A stretch of DNA of 64,000 bases from Norana najaformis (taxonomy: Eukaryota; Annelida; Clitellata; Crassiclitellata; Hormogastridae): the NCBI GenBank assembly GCA_964023275.1, contig OZ029915.1:40975238-41039237 (forward strand). Reading direction: 5' to 3'. The position numbers and the translations under genes are program-made. Below the pieces are notes generated by a model that did no database searches, was not told the DNA's origin, and saw only the letters and a program-made list of their open reading frames with translations. This document shows positions 12,431 to 24,940 of the stretch, in pieces (the first letter of the stretch is position 1; each line of letters opens with the position of its first letter).

Positions 12431-14417
12431 AATCCCACGAAAAACCGACAGCAGATGTGAAGTTAAAAAGAAAAGGATGAAGGAGGACAAGAAGGAGAAG
12501 AGTAAGAGGCACAAGAAGAAAGCGATGAAAGAGAGGTACCTCAACTACAAGAGTTTCAAGAGTTACACAGTAATTGTAAGTATAAGAAGAAGAAAACAAG
12601 AGGGAGAAGAACGAAGAGGATGAAGAAGAAGAAGCAAAAGAAGAAGATGAGGAGGAGGATGACAAAAAAGATCATGAACAATAAGAACAAGAATAAGAAC
12701 ACGAAGAACAAGATAAATCTTGAACAATACATGAATTAAAAAAGAAGCCTTTGTTTATCTTATTTGATTAGTGCTGTCTTCGAGGCTTCTAAAGCGCCGT
12801 TTCCTCTAAAACTTATAAGAAATGTGATTTGTAAAGAGGGCTTATGTTGTTCTCGGCGTCTGTTATGCGCAGTAACTCCGACGGGTCAATTGAGAGCTAT
12901 TGATCGAGAGGCTGAAGATGAGTTCCCGATATTGGTCTCGCTATAGGCAGACACGAATTAGGCAAGTGATAGACTTGCATATTATATAGATACATAGATA
13001 CAGAGATAACTCTCTCAATATATATTTATATCTGCATATTATACAAATACAGATATAAGGATGTTTGGATATGCATATATATACATATATATAGGGCTGT
13101 ATCAATTCAGCGACCAAAATATTTTTGCCCAATTGCAAATCTAAGCCCACGTTTGTCTTGATTTGGCCATTATTTCACGGGGCGTTGACCAGTGTAAATT
13201 TAAAAAACAAAAAAATTCGGACAATTATGTGATCAGCACACACTTGCCAGCATGGATATGCACGGGTTTGAGCACCCGGAATTTTCTCCCGTTCGACAAA
13301 GCTTGATGAAAGTTGAAATTGATTATATGCAACTTCGTTCTTTGCCACCGTCGCTATAGGGTAATCGTCGGCATAAAAGGGCGATCAATTTAAGCAGCCA
13401 TAATTTATGGTAGTGTAATAGCTGAAACATTATATGATCGTTAAACATTTTTTAAATTTTAATCTTAAGGTGGAAACAATTAGTTGCAACATTTGAGGAT
13501 CGATAATATACGCCTAATTATTAAGTTATTATTAGATTAAGCCACGTATACGCAACCAGGCAACGATAGAATCACACAGAAGAGGTAAGTCATAATCAAT
13601 GATGTCTGTATTTTGGGTTAGGAAACATTAACTATACCGGCTCAATACAACAGGATAGATCGAAATGCGACATGACTAAAGTATACATCACTAGGTTATT
13701 CAGTTAAGAAACTGAATTACTAAATATGTTTCTGCGAAAAACAGCCCTCTACGATGCCCAGTGACTGTGTATTATATGTAAGATTTATGTTAGAAACCGG
13801 CTATATATAGAAACAAATTCCACATGGTACATGTGGTCCAAGAAACACCCGCAATTCCAGAATTAGGAGTCAGTTCCTGCAAATCAAACGTGTATCGATT
13901 TTCGCCAAACAAGGTCAGTCTGATCTCTGTGGGGGGGAGGTGGGGGTAAGGAAAGAGGGAAAGCCAGAAGCGGAAAGATTCTAACGGGAAGGAGTATAAG
14001 ATGACATCGAGAACACAATTACATTGTTCGGACGAAGTAACAACTAGCGAAGGACGAAGGTCAAATGACATTTTGTAGCAATTTAGAAACAAGCTGCGAA
14101 GGCCTTCAGCTCTGGGTACCAGCGGCTTTTCAATTATTCACGTGCACGGATACAATAGTATACAGCGACATCTTATGGCATCAAAGGCCGTTGTCGTCGA
14201 TAGGAAAATTTTCATTGATGTAAACACATACATAAGTTGTTGTGTAACGTGGTCCAAATTACAATACACACGAATCGTATAAATCATTAAATCTCATCAT
14301 GTTACTTCATTTTTTCACATAAATTCATATCACATAAATTTTATGGCGCAGTATAATGTCAGATTGCCATAAAAATATTTATACTTTTCAATACATTACA
14401 TTGCGCCACATTATGTA
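12431..14417. other. No gene; purine-rich then AT-rich
   Basis: 12470-12720 is imperfect GAAGAA-type purine-rich sequence. The remainder to 14417 is AT-rich with a G-rich patch at 13930-13947. ORFs here are low complexity or unrecognised. Confidence 0.45.
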
Positions 14418-14515
14418 GGCATGTATGTATGTATGTATGTATGTATGTATGTATGTATCTATGCATGTATATATGTATGCATATCTATATATACAAGTAT
14501 ATATATTTATGTATT
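14418..14515. repeat. (GTAT)n microsatellite
   Basis: ATGT units run to about 14458 and then decay into mixed TATG and TA sequence. Confidence 0.9.
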
Positions 14516-14867
14516 AGGACACCTAGGATTAGGACGCATTTTAAGTACCTCATAATAGCGCTGAGGACCTTTTCTTTTTGCATGCAATTAGACAGTAGGT
14601 GTAAAATACGTAGAGCGTAGACCCTTAAATAACCGTTGTCAATTCATGCAGTTGTAAGTATGACCCAATTGAACTAGTATTTGAGGTCGAAACATTTTTG
14701 TCCAGTAGAGGATATGCTCATGTTTTGCGGGGCGTCTTCCGACTGCTTTGAATTCTACGCTGCCATGAGTAGCAGGGGCGTTATTTTGAGTTGGGAGAAA
14801 AGATTGTGGTTCGGGATGATTCTTCCCACCGCACATCAATCATTTCTCCCACGTTTCCCATCTGATC

Positions 14868-15365
14868 CTACTTTTCGAATACAGACTCGTGGAAATGCTC
14901 CTCGCCTTCTGCCACAATTTCCAGGTAGCAATGGTAACCGTGAGCTTTGAGCCCTGGTATGCCGGTACAGTTCTTGCGTGCCTCCATCCACAGTGGTCGA
15001 CATATGTCTGGTCCTGCTGCTGATTGATTCATAGATTCGGCTGACTCGACAACATCAATACAACAACCGCACAACCCTACATCACTGGTTGCACTGAAGC
15101 GAATAATATTAATACCTTCAAAGCAACACCTTGTTAGACCTATGGGCAACTGGTTGTCGAGTAACGTATACGGCGAGGAAAGGTCAAATTGCAGTTGTAT
15201 GTGTGTATATATGCATGTGTATGTGTAAATATGTGTGCATGTGTGCACGAATCCAGACGCTATATATAGCACCTTTAACTTTTCCTTATAAAAGGGCTTC
15301 ATATGCCAGACTAAATGACAGTAAAGCATATTAAAAAGAAAAAAATCGTCAGTGACTAAAAACAT
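14868..15365 (-). CDS. Unrecognised ORF, possible exon
   Basis: A 165-aa open frame on the minus strand. Its first third crosses TATG-type simple sequence and looks non-genic. The last roughly 85 residues are not low complexity: they carry four cysteines (GLCGCC, then single Cys at PDIC and KNC) and a GYHCYLEI stretch. No family was recognised. It may be a chance ORF or an exon of an unseen gene. Nothing nearby adds context, and no donor or acceptor pair was convincingly placed. Confidence 0.15.
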   Translation of the reverse strand: MFLVTDDFFLFNMLYCHLVWHMKPFYKEKLKVLYIASGFVHTCTHIYTYTCIYTHIQLQFDLSSPYTLLDNQLPIGLTRCCFEGINIIRFSATSDVGLCGCCIDVVESAESMNQSAAGPDICRPLWMEARKNCTGIPGLKAHGYHCYLEIVAEGEEHFHESVFEK

Positions 15366-16248
15366 TTATCAACTCTAGATGTAGCTCAGAGGAATCCTCA
15401 AAACCATGTCTTCTGGATTGGTTTCTGATTCATTCGTGTGATAAACAAACGATTACTTTACTGTAACTTATATCCCCTTATCTTAAAAAGGCTGAACCAC
15501 TTGCAATGACGTCTGTTCACGAACGTCCCGTTAGAAAGAGCATCATTTGGAGCCAAAGCATGAGTGCGCAGTATACAAGGGACCCTGTTTGTATAATGAT
15601 TCGCAGAAAATGCAACTCAGTCGGCAGCGTAATCTTATAAAAGCTGCAAATGATGCCCACCACCCCCCCCCCCCACGTCGCACCTCAGCCGCTGATCTCA
15701 ACGACAGATTGCGCCTATTCCTATGGATGCTGCAGCTTTCGTCGGTTCAGTTCGGATATTGATGCTTATTTTAGCTTATAAATTATTTATGTCCTATATT
15801 ATGCATGTTTACATGTCTGATTAATTTAACCTTGATTTATTTAGAGTCTATTTTATTTAGTCTATTTTAAACAGACAATTATATTCATTTATTTTAGTAG
15901 AGCCTATATAGACCTACTTGTTTATTATAGCCTATGGTTAGGCAAATACCGTTAATTATGTTTAGCCTATGTGCACTTTTGTAGATATTTTACGATAATT
16001 ACTCTGTGATAACGACGACGAATATTCGACTACGACGATTATAAATGATCATGTGTAAGAATAATGCTATGTTTGCATATTCAAACAATAAGAACTCAAA
16101 CTTTAAACATCGCTTAAAGGCCCCTGATGTTTAATTTGCTTGAAGATAGTGGCGCCAACTGGCCTGTTTACACCCAGTGTGACTACTTCGTGCGGTTTTG
16201 ACTGTTTTTCTTATATTTTCTTGTGAGCTGCGCCAGATATGAGTCATA
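15366..16248. other. No gene
   Basis: A C12 run lies at 15663-15674. 15770-15970 is AT-rich with repeated short words such as TTTAGTCTATTTTA and TAGCCTAT. No supported ORF. Confidence 0.5.
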
Positions 16249-16450
16249 GGGGCAAGGTAGCCGATTCGATAGAGCGCTCAGCTTGTAACGCGCAAGGTAC
16301 GGGTTCGAGCCTCCCCTTAGACGGTTATTGTGTAGACCTTAAGCAAGTCCTTCAGCCATAACTGCTTCAAGCTTCAGATTCAGATTCAATGACCTTGCGC
16401 GCATAATAAATACAACAACAACAGCAACAGCAACAACAACAACAATAATC
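16249..16450 (+). repeat. tRNA-Thr-type SINE, variant 3' part
   Basis: The head GGGGCAAGGTAGCCGATTCG, a CTTGTAA anticodon-like loop (UGU, threonine) and GGGTTCGAGCC B-box are followed by TAAGCAAGTCCTTC. The distal body then diverges from the other copies and ends ATAATAAATACAACAACAAC, with a CAA-rich tail. It is the same family as the copies at 10038, 27046 and 36377. Confidence 0.85.
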
Positions 16451-16952
16451 ATATGACGCAATCTGTTGTTTGGCGCTGCAGAGACACCGTCCACTCGTTA
16501 ATCACCAGTGCAGAGTCATGAGATGCACCATACTTCGCTGGAAACAAATACCTGTTTACATGTCTGCTTCATTAGACTAGCAATATCGATGTCTTGCTTG
16601 ATTACCACCTACTTGTGAACAAAGACACTTTTTCGCAGTTTCTTAATGTTTAACTTAGCTTATATTCTTACCTGGCTACACAGATACAAACGCCATTCAA
16701 ATACGATTTATCTATTCCGATCTATTCAGAAAACTTCTAGAGCATCGTCATCACAATGCAAAAGGCATCAGTCTATGGTCGCTTCTAAGCCACGTAGAAT
16801 TTCAAACACATATTTCATTTTTTCTCTTGTATCTTATTTACTTACCAAAAGTTGCTATCGAGAATAGACTTTCCTATGCGTCTCGTCTGGTAGCTTACTT
16901 ACTTACCTATACGGGTGCAATTGTTTTCCAGTACCTTCGTAATAGTGATCGT
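16451..16952. other. Spacer, nothing recognised
   Basis: No supported ORF or repeat family. Confidence 0.4.
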
Positions 16953-17060
16953 AATCGTAAACTCGATATTTCTACAGCGCCCACCGAAAGCTAAGTCGCG
17001 GGAACCAGCTTATTCACAGGCGCTCAGTCAAAACAAAATCGATAGACAAGAAGGGTTCGG
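16953..17060 (-). repeat. Interspersed repeat family C, copy 1
   Basis: About 108 bases match 39666-39773 in the same orientation, sharing TTTCTACA(G/A)CGCCCA, CGAAAGCTAAGTC and AAGAAGGGTTCGG. Read on the minus strand it ends GGGCGCTGTAGAAATATC, which resembles the 3' ends of the SINEs and LINEs here. I therefore place it as the 3' end of another retroposon, orientation minus. Confidence 0.75.
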
Positions 17061-18336
17061 CCAACGTCCTTCATGACCTTATCACATTCCTGTGATATAT
17101 TTGATTACCAAATATAAGCAACATGAGAAGATTTCGTAATTAGCGCAGCTTCGGAATCTTATCGACCCCCCATATACAATGCACTGGTCAACAGAGGGCG
17201 ACCTTTCAGCCAAATGCGTTTAGTGTAAGTGGGTGCCTGACCTGTCTGATCCGTCCCTCATCATCTCCCTCCTGGACACCGCCCTGCCCACTCCTGGCTG
17301 CCCTTCGTGGTCCCTGTTTTCCATTGAAATTGATATCTGGCTCCCAGTCTCACGAAGGACGAAGTCAAGACCCCATCTTACATCAACGCCCGTTAGACGA
17401 ATAATTAATCCAATATGGTCCAGTAGCCGACCGGTCGGTCGATCGGTCAGTCTGTCGGTCACTCGGGCGGTCGAAGAGCGGTCGGTTCAACCGACAGCCC
17501 GACCGACCGACCGACCGACCGATCGAGTAACCCCCTCCCTCTGGCCGGTGTCCTTCATTACCGCCCATACAATTCGCCCCTCCCTCACTCTCTCGTTTCT
17601 TCTTGGCTCCCTCTCTCCCTCTCTTCGCCTGACTGTTACACGTCTGCCGCTCTAATTACAAACGACCCTGTTATCCCGGACCTAATTCAGACTAAATAGG
17701 CCCAACGTAATTATTTCTCCTTCATTCTTTTCTCTTCGTGTTCTCTTCTATCTTTTGGTTCTTCCTCTTCCTCCCCTCCTCTTCCTCTTCGTCCTCCTCC
17801 TCCTCCTCTTTCTCCTCCTCCTCCTCCTCCTCTTTCTCCATTCTCCTCCTTCTGAAGTCATTCCTGTCAAGTACTAATCTTAGGTACCTGTCATTCTTTG
17901 CTTCCTCTTACTAATCCTCCTCTGATTGTCTTCCACCTTCCAGCACCTCTCTTCCTTCTTTACTTTTCATGTTCCTCATCTTCTCCTGCTCCTTTTCATC
18001 CTCCTCTTTCTAATTCTCCGTTTCCTCGTCATCTCTGCTGTCCTCGTTTTTCTCCCCCAAATCCTCGCTATTCTCTTTCTTTCCATTTTAGTCCTGCGCC
18101 TCTTCCTCTCCACTGATGTCGTCAGCTTCAATTGGTCATACATTTTCTGTATTCGCAGAAGGCAATAGAGGTGATTTTGCTTCTACTGTTTATCCTGATG
18201 TTGAGGCTGACGATGTTATTGGTGCTTGCGCTGTGAGTATACACGCTCCTGGAATAAGTATACCAGATGCTTCACGAGCTACCATTGAACTAAGCAAGTC
18301 TTCTTTGTTCCTCTCCTTGATCTTTTTCTTCTCTCC

Positions 18337-18337
<1 letters not shown>
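17061..18337. other. No gene; CGGTC inverted repeat and CT-rich DNA
   Basis: 17433-17525 is an inverted repeat of CGGTC/GACCG units. 17560-18110 is strongly pyrimidine-rich with TCC runs; plus-strand ORFs in it are low complexity. Confidence 0.5.
17433..17525. repeat. CGGTC/GACCG inverted repeat
   Basis: A left arm of GGTCGGTCGATCGGTC-type units (17433-17460) faces a right arm of GACCGACC units ending CGATCG (17500-17525). Inside sits a perfect 7-bp hairpin, GTCGGTT-C-AACCGAC, at 17481-17495. The structure could extrude as a cruciform. Shorter CGACC patches occur near 4755 and 57585. Confidence 0.7.
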
Positions 18338-18389
<52 letters not shown>

Positions 18390-18416
18390 CCTCCTCCTCC
18401 TCCTCATCATCATCAT
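18338..18416. repeat. (TCA)n with a (TCC)n insert
   Basis: A near-perfect trinucleotide run that produces poly-Ser or poly-Met ORFs with no biological meaning. Confidence 0.95.
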
Positions 18417-20425
18417 TAATATCCTCATTATGATCGTCATTAGCATCATTAATATCCTCCTAATTACCATAATCCTCTTCGTTTTCTATTCTTACTTCTT
18501 CCTCGTTTGTCTTCTTCTCTGCTAATTGCGCATTTTTATCTCTGCAAGAGATTTGCACTCGAAAACAGAATGCAGTATACGAGAGATAGCATTTTGAAAC
18601 GCCCGTTTAGCTGACCGCTCTCAGGTAGTGCTTGCGAGTTATGACTTATTCACGTATTTATTCAGGTAGGTGGCTAATTTTCCACCTATAGCTAGATTTT
18701 TAATAGTATCAAAAGATGCTTCGCGAACTCAGTCTTTAGGCAGGCCTAAGGCATGATTTAAAATTCAGACAAAACTCACAACGATGTTTGTCTCACTTGC
18801 AATACTAGTATTTACAAGTAACCTTGATAAAAATATTAAAATTTTCAAGCTCTAATTAGATCAAAATTTTGATAAAAAAAATTTAAACTACATTTTAGCA
18901 CAAGTTCACAGATTGTAGAAATGAATACAGCGTATCTAGTTTATCAAAATTTCAAAGCTGTCAAATAAAGCACCTAATGAAATTTACTCTCGCATTTAAT
19001 TAAAATAGCTAAAAACACTTCACCAAGCAAATTTGTAAATTGCCTGCAACGCTAAGGGACAATTTTTGTCCATAGCAGATATTTTAATCCTTTTCTATAC
19101 TCAGCACGTCTGCGCTGAAATTTGATTTTTTTAAATGTTAACAGATCGATAATGTATAGACTATAGAGCCAATCTGTCTACGATTCACAACAGTCACTGA
19201 ATCATTCTTTGGCAAAAAGAGGACAAAAGAGTTTTACTGTGATTTCGGTCCGTCGCTCTCTGGATTCTTGACCTAGACCAAGACGCGATAAATTCACTGC
19301 CGTTTTTCAGCCAAAGTCAAGACATCGCCTTAGTCAGCTGTGACATTCACAAATGCCAACTAGAAGCTCATCCGACTGTCCTCAACGAAATGGACCATTT
19401 TGCGTGACTGTTCGAGCGCCCGCAGATTCATTTCCGGGTTTCAGGATGCTGGCACTAGATAAATTACTACATTCGATTAATTAGGTGAACAGCGAAGCGT
19501 GAGACTCGCTGCAATAAGTCACGACGTAGCGACTATAGACACACACCGAGTGAATCAAATCAATAGTCGTGTACGAATAGCCAGGGTTTAGTAAGACGGA
19601 AGATTTCGAAGAAAGTATAAGAGACACTGGATTCAATCAGACGAGATACCTGCTGAGCCAAAGACCCACTATACGTCACAGTCTCAGATCCACATTAAAT
19701 GACACACATCTAAACGAACGCACCCCCATATATAGACTATATATATATGTGTATATATATATATATATGAACGAATTGATATGTCGTAATGCCTATATAG
19801 TACGGGTTATTCCGGTTCTAAGTAAAGTCTGGCTTACAGATATTTTATATATTCATATAAATGCAAACATATTCAAGCATGTAGGCCCTATGTGTATATA
19901 TATATATTCATACGTATGTGTATGCGCATATATATATGCTTATGTGTATAGACCTGTACAATCATCGTGTATAGGTTGTTTCTTGGAAGGATGGGGATAC
20001 CTTCTTCGGCTGATGCTGTGATAATCCCAGTTGGCGGATATTTGGACGCTGACACAAGCGAAGAAATCTAGGCGGGAAAGTCAAAGCCAGTCATGCGTTA
20101 AACCGGAACGCCTTCGCAGCCGCGCCGGTCCATTCGGCGCCCATTGGAGGGAGGGGTATCCGAAAGGCGCAGGGAGGGGGCTGAAGCTGCGTTGGCGGCG
20201 TCTACACTCGAAGACGATCTGCAAGAATGTTGTTCGTATGTTGTTTCACAATTTGGTGAAAGTGACGTTTGCTCGCTTGTCGCATTGTCCGAAAATCTTT
20301 GAATTCGGACAGAATTTCAATTGGCAGCGATTGCTTTCATTCTTAGTTATTTTCTCGGTCACCTACACGGTCTCTTATCCCTGCTACTCATCTGAACCTG
20401 AGCAGTTGGCAACCTTCCTAATATT
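18417..20425. other. No gene; AT-rich
   Basis: 18650-19100 is unique AT-rich sequence. 19435-19500 has an ATTAATTAG homeodomain-type core. 19735-19960 has TA and TATG microsatellite patches. A 135-aa ORF at 20031-20438 has no recognised domain and runs into a retroposon-type 3' end. Confidence 0.45.
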
Positions 20426-20442
20426 GGGCGCGATATAAATCC
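20426..20442 (+). repeat. Isolated 3'-tail motif
   Basis: GGGCGCGATATAAATCC matches the terminal motif of the LINE and SINE copies here; the preceding sequence could be the remains of an old 3' UTR. Confidence 0.4.
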
Positions 20443-22097
20443 TGGACATGGTGGACTTTGGCGTTACATAAAGGGACAGCTGATAAAGTCTAGTGTCCTT
20501 GGCTGAGGACATGAAATCTGAAGTTTTTACACAGACGTTTAACATCGAATTTCGACCTGCAGCTCGGGCTGTACGTGTATGCGAGAACCAGCCAGTGGTT
20601 CTCAGTTATCTGATCATTGTTGGCGTTAGATGAACTATTTCTTCTTAACCAACTTTAACATCATTTAGACTAGCACATGCATCGCTCTTGCGAGGTACTT
20701 AAAAGGTTCTATGTCGAGTGTTTAGATACATACATTCATAGTCAAATGTTTTTTCGCACACCATGAGGTTTTGCGCAACACTTCCACTTTTGCCGATTTG
20801 CACACGAGTCCCGTAGTAAGGGGCCATGTTGCTCCGTATTTGAGTCACCGGTTTCACATATTGCGGTATCTCTGGCTCATTACGATGATAAATAAACGAA
20901 GTAAATACCAACTAGTGATAATAACCGCAGTAATCATAATAAACTCAGCAGAGAATAAGAAACATTTTCTAATCCGATCATACATCTGAGAAAAACTAAT
21001 GGCTTCGGCCTAGGCCGGATCTTAATCAAAAGATTCGGAGTCTGAAGCAATTCTATTCTGCTGTCCGCTAGAAGCCGCTAAGGTCTGTTGGCAATTAAGG
21101 CAACGCATTAATCGCGACACACAGCCGTCGGTGTATCGCAGTCATTAGCTTCCGTTCATCCGTGATTGCGTGTAGCGTCCCCAACGCCACCTCCACAGCA
21201 GATACAGCGACGGGAAGAATGAACCGTTATGGACATCTTCTATATGCGCACGAGATGGGAAGATGGGTGGGAATAAACCGCGCGAATGCATATTGTTTTG
21301 GGCGTTCCTAGCTGCAATGGTAATTTCGTCCGATCTTCACCAAGTGTCCTTTAACCGTCCTCGCGGCGACAGATAAATTACACCACATAGCGTAAGAATC
21401 GACATCAAAACCACTGCAGCAGAAAACCAAAACCCTTTTCCATATTCTAGCATTTACTCCGACTTTACAACAACTAGAGCAGAATATTCTTCGGGAATAA
21501 AATACAAATTCCACTTGTTTATTCAAATTGGCATTGAAAACGTCTCCAAACACTATGGCCATAACTTAACGAATCGCGCGCGATTGTTCGTCTGTAACCC
21601 AGCCGCAGTATCTTCCGTCGCTCCCTCTCTCCATTCTTCATCCTATCCCTATTTCCTTCCTTCCAACCGGGCTGCGTGCTTTGTTGTTGGGCAGGTTTAG
21701 CGACGATGAAAGAGACCTCTTTGCGAGATGGCGAGTGAGGATGGGAAGCCAGATGCCTGCAATTCCCCAGAGTTGTGGTCAAAACAATTTTCGGCTTTTG
21801 CCGCTCAGAAGAACTATTGCATTTTTAAGAGGGCCATTTCGATTCATCTACATAATGCATCGACTTCCAGCCGACCGATGTCTACCAACGAAAAAACGCA
21901 TCTACCACCACAAAATATCTTCTCGGAAACCTGCTCCGTAGTCCTAACTACCAGCTTCTGCTGCTGCTTTTATGCTACTCCTGCAAAGACCACCACGACC
22001 ATCACGACCTCCATCTCCACCATTACCAGAGAAAGAACGATATAGAGAAAGAGACAGCTTGAGAAAAAGAATAAGAATCAGAAATCAGAAAAGCAAA
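20443..22097. other. No supported gene
   Basis: Contains mixed-composition sequence with scattered short ORFs of under 110 aa and no domain, including overlapping ORFs at 21519-21782 (minus) and 21681-22045 (plus). Confidence 0.45.
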
Positions 22098-22141
22098 GAG
22101 GCAGAAGCAGAAGAAGCAGAAGAAGAAAAAGATGATGATGG

Positions 22142-22172
<31 letters not shown>

Positions 22173-22177
22173 GATGG

Positions 22178-22211
<34 letters not shown>

Positions 22212-22475
22212 AGAAGAAGAAGAAGAAAGAAAAGAAGAAGATAAATTAGAATAAGAAGATGAAGCAGAGGAGAGAAGAAGAAGAAGATGATGATGATAAT
22301 GATGATGTTGGTGGTGGTGATGGTGATGATGATGATGATGGTGATGATGATGCTGATGCTGATGATGATGATTAAAGAAGGAGAAGAAGAAGAAGAAGAA
22401 GAAGAAGAAGAAGAAAAAAAAAAGAAAGAAGAAGAAAGAAAAGAAGAAGAAGATAAATAAGAATAAGAAGACGAA
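22098..22475. repeat. (GAT)n/(GAA)n/(GGT)n compound microsatellite
   Basis: Nearly 380 bases of interleaved trinucleotides: GAA, GAT, GGT, GAT, GAA, GAT and GAA blocks in order. ORFs across it encode acidic or basic homopolymers only. Confidence 0.95.
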
Positions 22476-22820
22476 GCAGAAGAGAGAAGATGTGCTTGTC
22501 AGATGTTTATCTGGATATTCCCCGTGCTATCGCCGCCATGACTGCGGTTGGGGCTGACGGTGTACTTTGGACTGCAGCTGCTGATCAAGCCAATTGCTCG
22601 CCTCTCCTGAACTTTCTGATCAGCCAGAAGGACATGCGTCAATGAAAACTGACTCCTCGAGGAAATTCCGCGAATAGACTAAGAAGCTTTTCTTCCAAAA
22701 ATTAAAGGGAACGACAAACAAGACAAAGATTTACGTGGAATGTATGGTAATCATGAGTCATTTATATAGCGTCGCATCAGGGAAATTATTCTGCGGTTTT
22801 TAAAGTGCATGACAAATGCG
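22476..22820. other. Spacer with one isolated tail motif
   Basis: CATTTATATAGCG at 22759-22771 is the dispersed 3'-tail motif on the minus strand. Otherwise nothing was recognised. Confidence 0.4.
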
Positions 22821-23179
22821 ATTATTATTAGTGCTATTCTTGTTGTTGCTGCTATTATTGTCATTAATATTACTATTATTATTATTACTATTATTATTAA
22901 AATTATTATTACTACTATTATTGTTGCTACTATTAATATTACAACTATTATTATTACTACTACTATTATTAATATTAATATGTTTACACGAGGTAATCCC
23001 TCAGGAAAAAATTAGCTTAAATTCATCCGGAACTAACAGTCCTCGTCCCACCTAGGTATACATTATTATTATTGTGTGCGTTATTATTATTATTATTATT
23101 ACTACTACTACCACCACCACTACTACCACTACCACTTCCACTACTACTACCACTACTACTGCTACTACTATTATTATTG
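22821..23179. repeat. Two (ATT)n-type arrays
   Basis: 22821-22981 is an ATT/ACT array, and 23060-23179 an ATT then ACC/ACT array. About 80 bases of ordinary sequence separate them. Confidence 0.93.
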
Positions 23180-23525
23180 GCAATGTTGTTGCTGAAGACC
23201 GGTGGTCAGGGATTCCGAATGGCAGGAGGTACCAGACGGAAAAGAAGGCCAAGTGGCTCGTTTCACTCTAAATCTGGAACATATAGGAACTTCTCGGACT
23301 GTTGGAAATGAGTGGATATATGGACGGTCAGACGGACGAACAGACTGATGGACATATGGACAAATGGATCAATGAATGGATGAATCAATGGAAGGTCAGA
23401 AAGACAGCCACAGACAGACAGACACGTATGTGTATACGTATGTACGAACATACATACATATATGCATACACATATACGTATTTACACAAATGCAAGTAGA
23501 TGCTCGACAGTTGAAAATAAGAATT

Positions 23526-23559
<34 letters not shown>

Positions 23560-24544
23560 TTTATGTATGTGTGTGTGTGACTTTCGAGCTAATATCAGAG
23601 ATTCTTTCGATACTGTCGCATACCGAAGTCGCTGTCATATTGCAATAACATTTGGTGCAACGAAGTCTCTGTCACTCAGGGTCCACAATGTTCGTCGGAA
23701 TTCAGTGGCCGAGGTCCTTCTCCGCTCATCCGTCATTCCTCAAATAGTCTCTCAAGGCTCCTCTCTGTCTCGCTTCTCCTTCTTCTCTGTCTCGTTTTCT
23801 CTAACTCTGTTCCTTCGTCTGTCTCTCTCTCTGACTGTATGTCTGTCTGTGTGTGTCTGTGTGTGTCTGTGTGTCTGGGTATCTGTGTGTGTCTATGTGT
23901 GTCTGTCTATCTGCCTGTGTCTGTGTGTCTGTCTGTCTCTTTTTCAGTCTTTCTGCTGTCGTAACTTAGCAAGCCAGAATCAGGCATGCCTTGGCGGGCA
24001 GCAGCCGCTATCTTAGTCCCTCTCCCTATGGCTTGCTCTGCCTCTGCCTTGCCGTGTCAATCGCTCTACATGTCACCTGGAATACAAGCTGTGGTTGCCA
24101 CCCCTTGGCAATTTATGCTTCGGTCTGAGGGAACCGATGTTTCCCACTGGCGCTTTTACCAGTGGCCTCGTCACACCAGAAGCCGTCAGCCAGCCAACGC
24201 CGCCTGTTGCTCCCGTCTGACCGCCTATACCCCGGGAATTGCAACGACCGGTGACAAAACATGCACCGGATAGCAATAATTACGAATGATTATTAATTAG
24301 CAGCAAACATCAAACGCATAGTTGGTTGAGTGGGTCGCACTAAAGCGCCTCAGACGTCCGCTGTTCTGCATTTGTTTTCGACAGGCAGCTCTTTCACAGT
24401 GCGCATGCGCGTAAGTGAATATCACAGCTGGTTGCGTTGGCTGTTTGCTCTTGAGTCTTAAACGCTGTAGATCTCGTCTTGACTTTCGAGAACCCCGATT
24501 AATGCAGATTTTACCTTGTATGCAATACAATTCAACGTCACGAA
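23180..24544. other. No gene; several simple repeats
   Basis: 23440-23580 holds TATG, TA and TG runs; 23820-23945 is TGTCTG-rich. 23985-24270 is GC-richer with a 95-aa ORF that has no recognised domain. Confidence 0.45.
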
Positions 24545-24940
24545 ATGAGTGACGTAAATGACAGTTTCAATAGTGTAATGTAATAAAGTATAATGTGATG
24601 TGATAAGTGACAATTAAGTGATATAATGTGACAAAGTATAGTGTAATGCGATAAGTGACATTTTAAGTGACGCAGTGTGATAAAGGATAATGAAATGTGG
24701 TAAGTGACATTTTAAGTGATGCAGTGTGATAAAGGATAATGAATTGTGGTAAGGGACTTTGAATTATGTGATGTGACAAAGTATAATGTAATTAGATAAG
24801 TGACATTTAAATGATTTTATGTGACAAAGTATAATGCAAAGTGATTAGTGACATTTTAATTGACGTAACATGATGATGTATAATGTAATATTAAGTGACA
24901 TTTTAAGTGATGTACTGTGATGAAGTATAATGTAATATTA
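24545..24940. repeat. 46-50-bp minisatellite, about 8 diverged copies
   Basis: The word AAGTGACA or a one-base variant recurs at about 24605, 24652, 24702, 24751, 24797, 24846 and 24893. It is followed each time by a TGATAAAG/TGACAAAG-TATAATG segment. Unit length drifts between 46 and 50 bases and copies are diverged, so this is an old array. Confidence 0.88.

Noticed and set aside
20031..20438. 135-aa plus-strand ORF as a gene
   Set aside because: No domain, and it runs directly into a retroposon-type 3' terminus.
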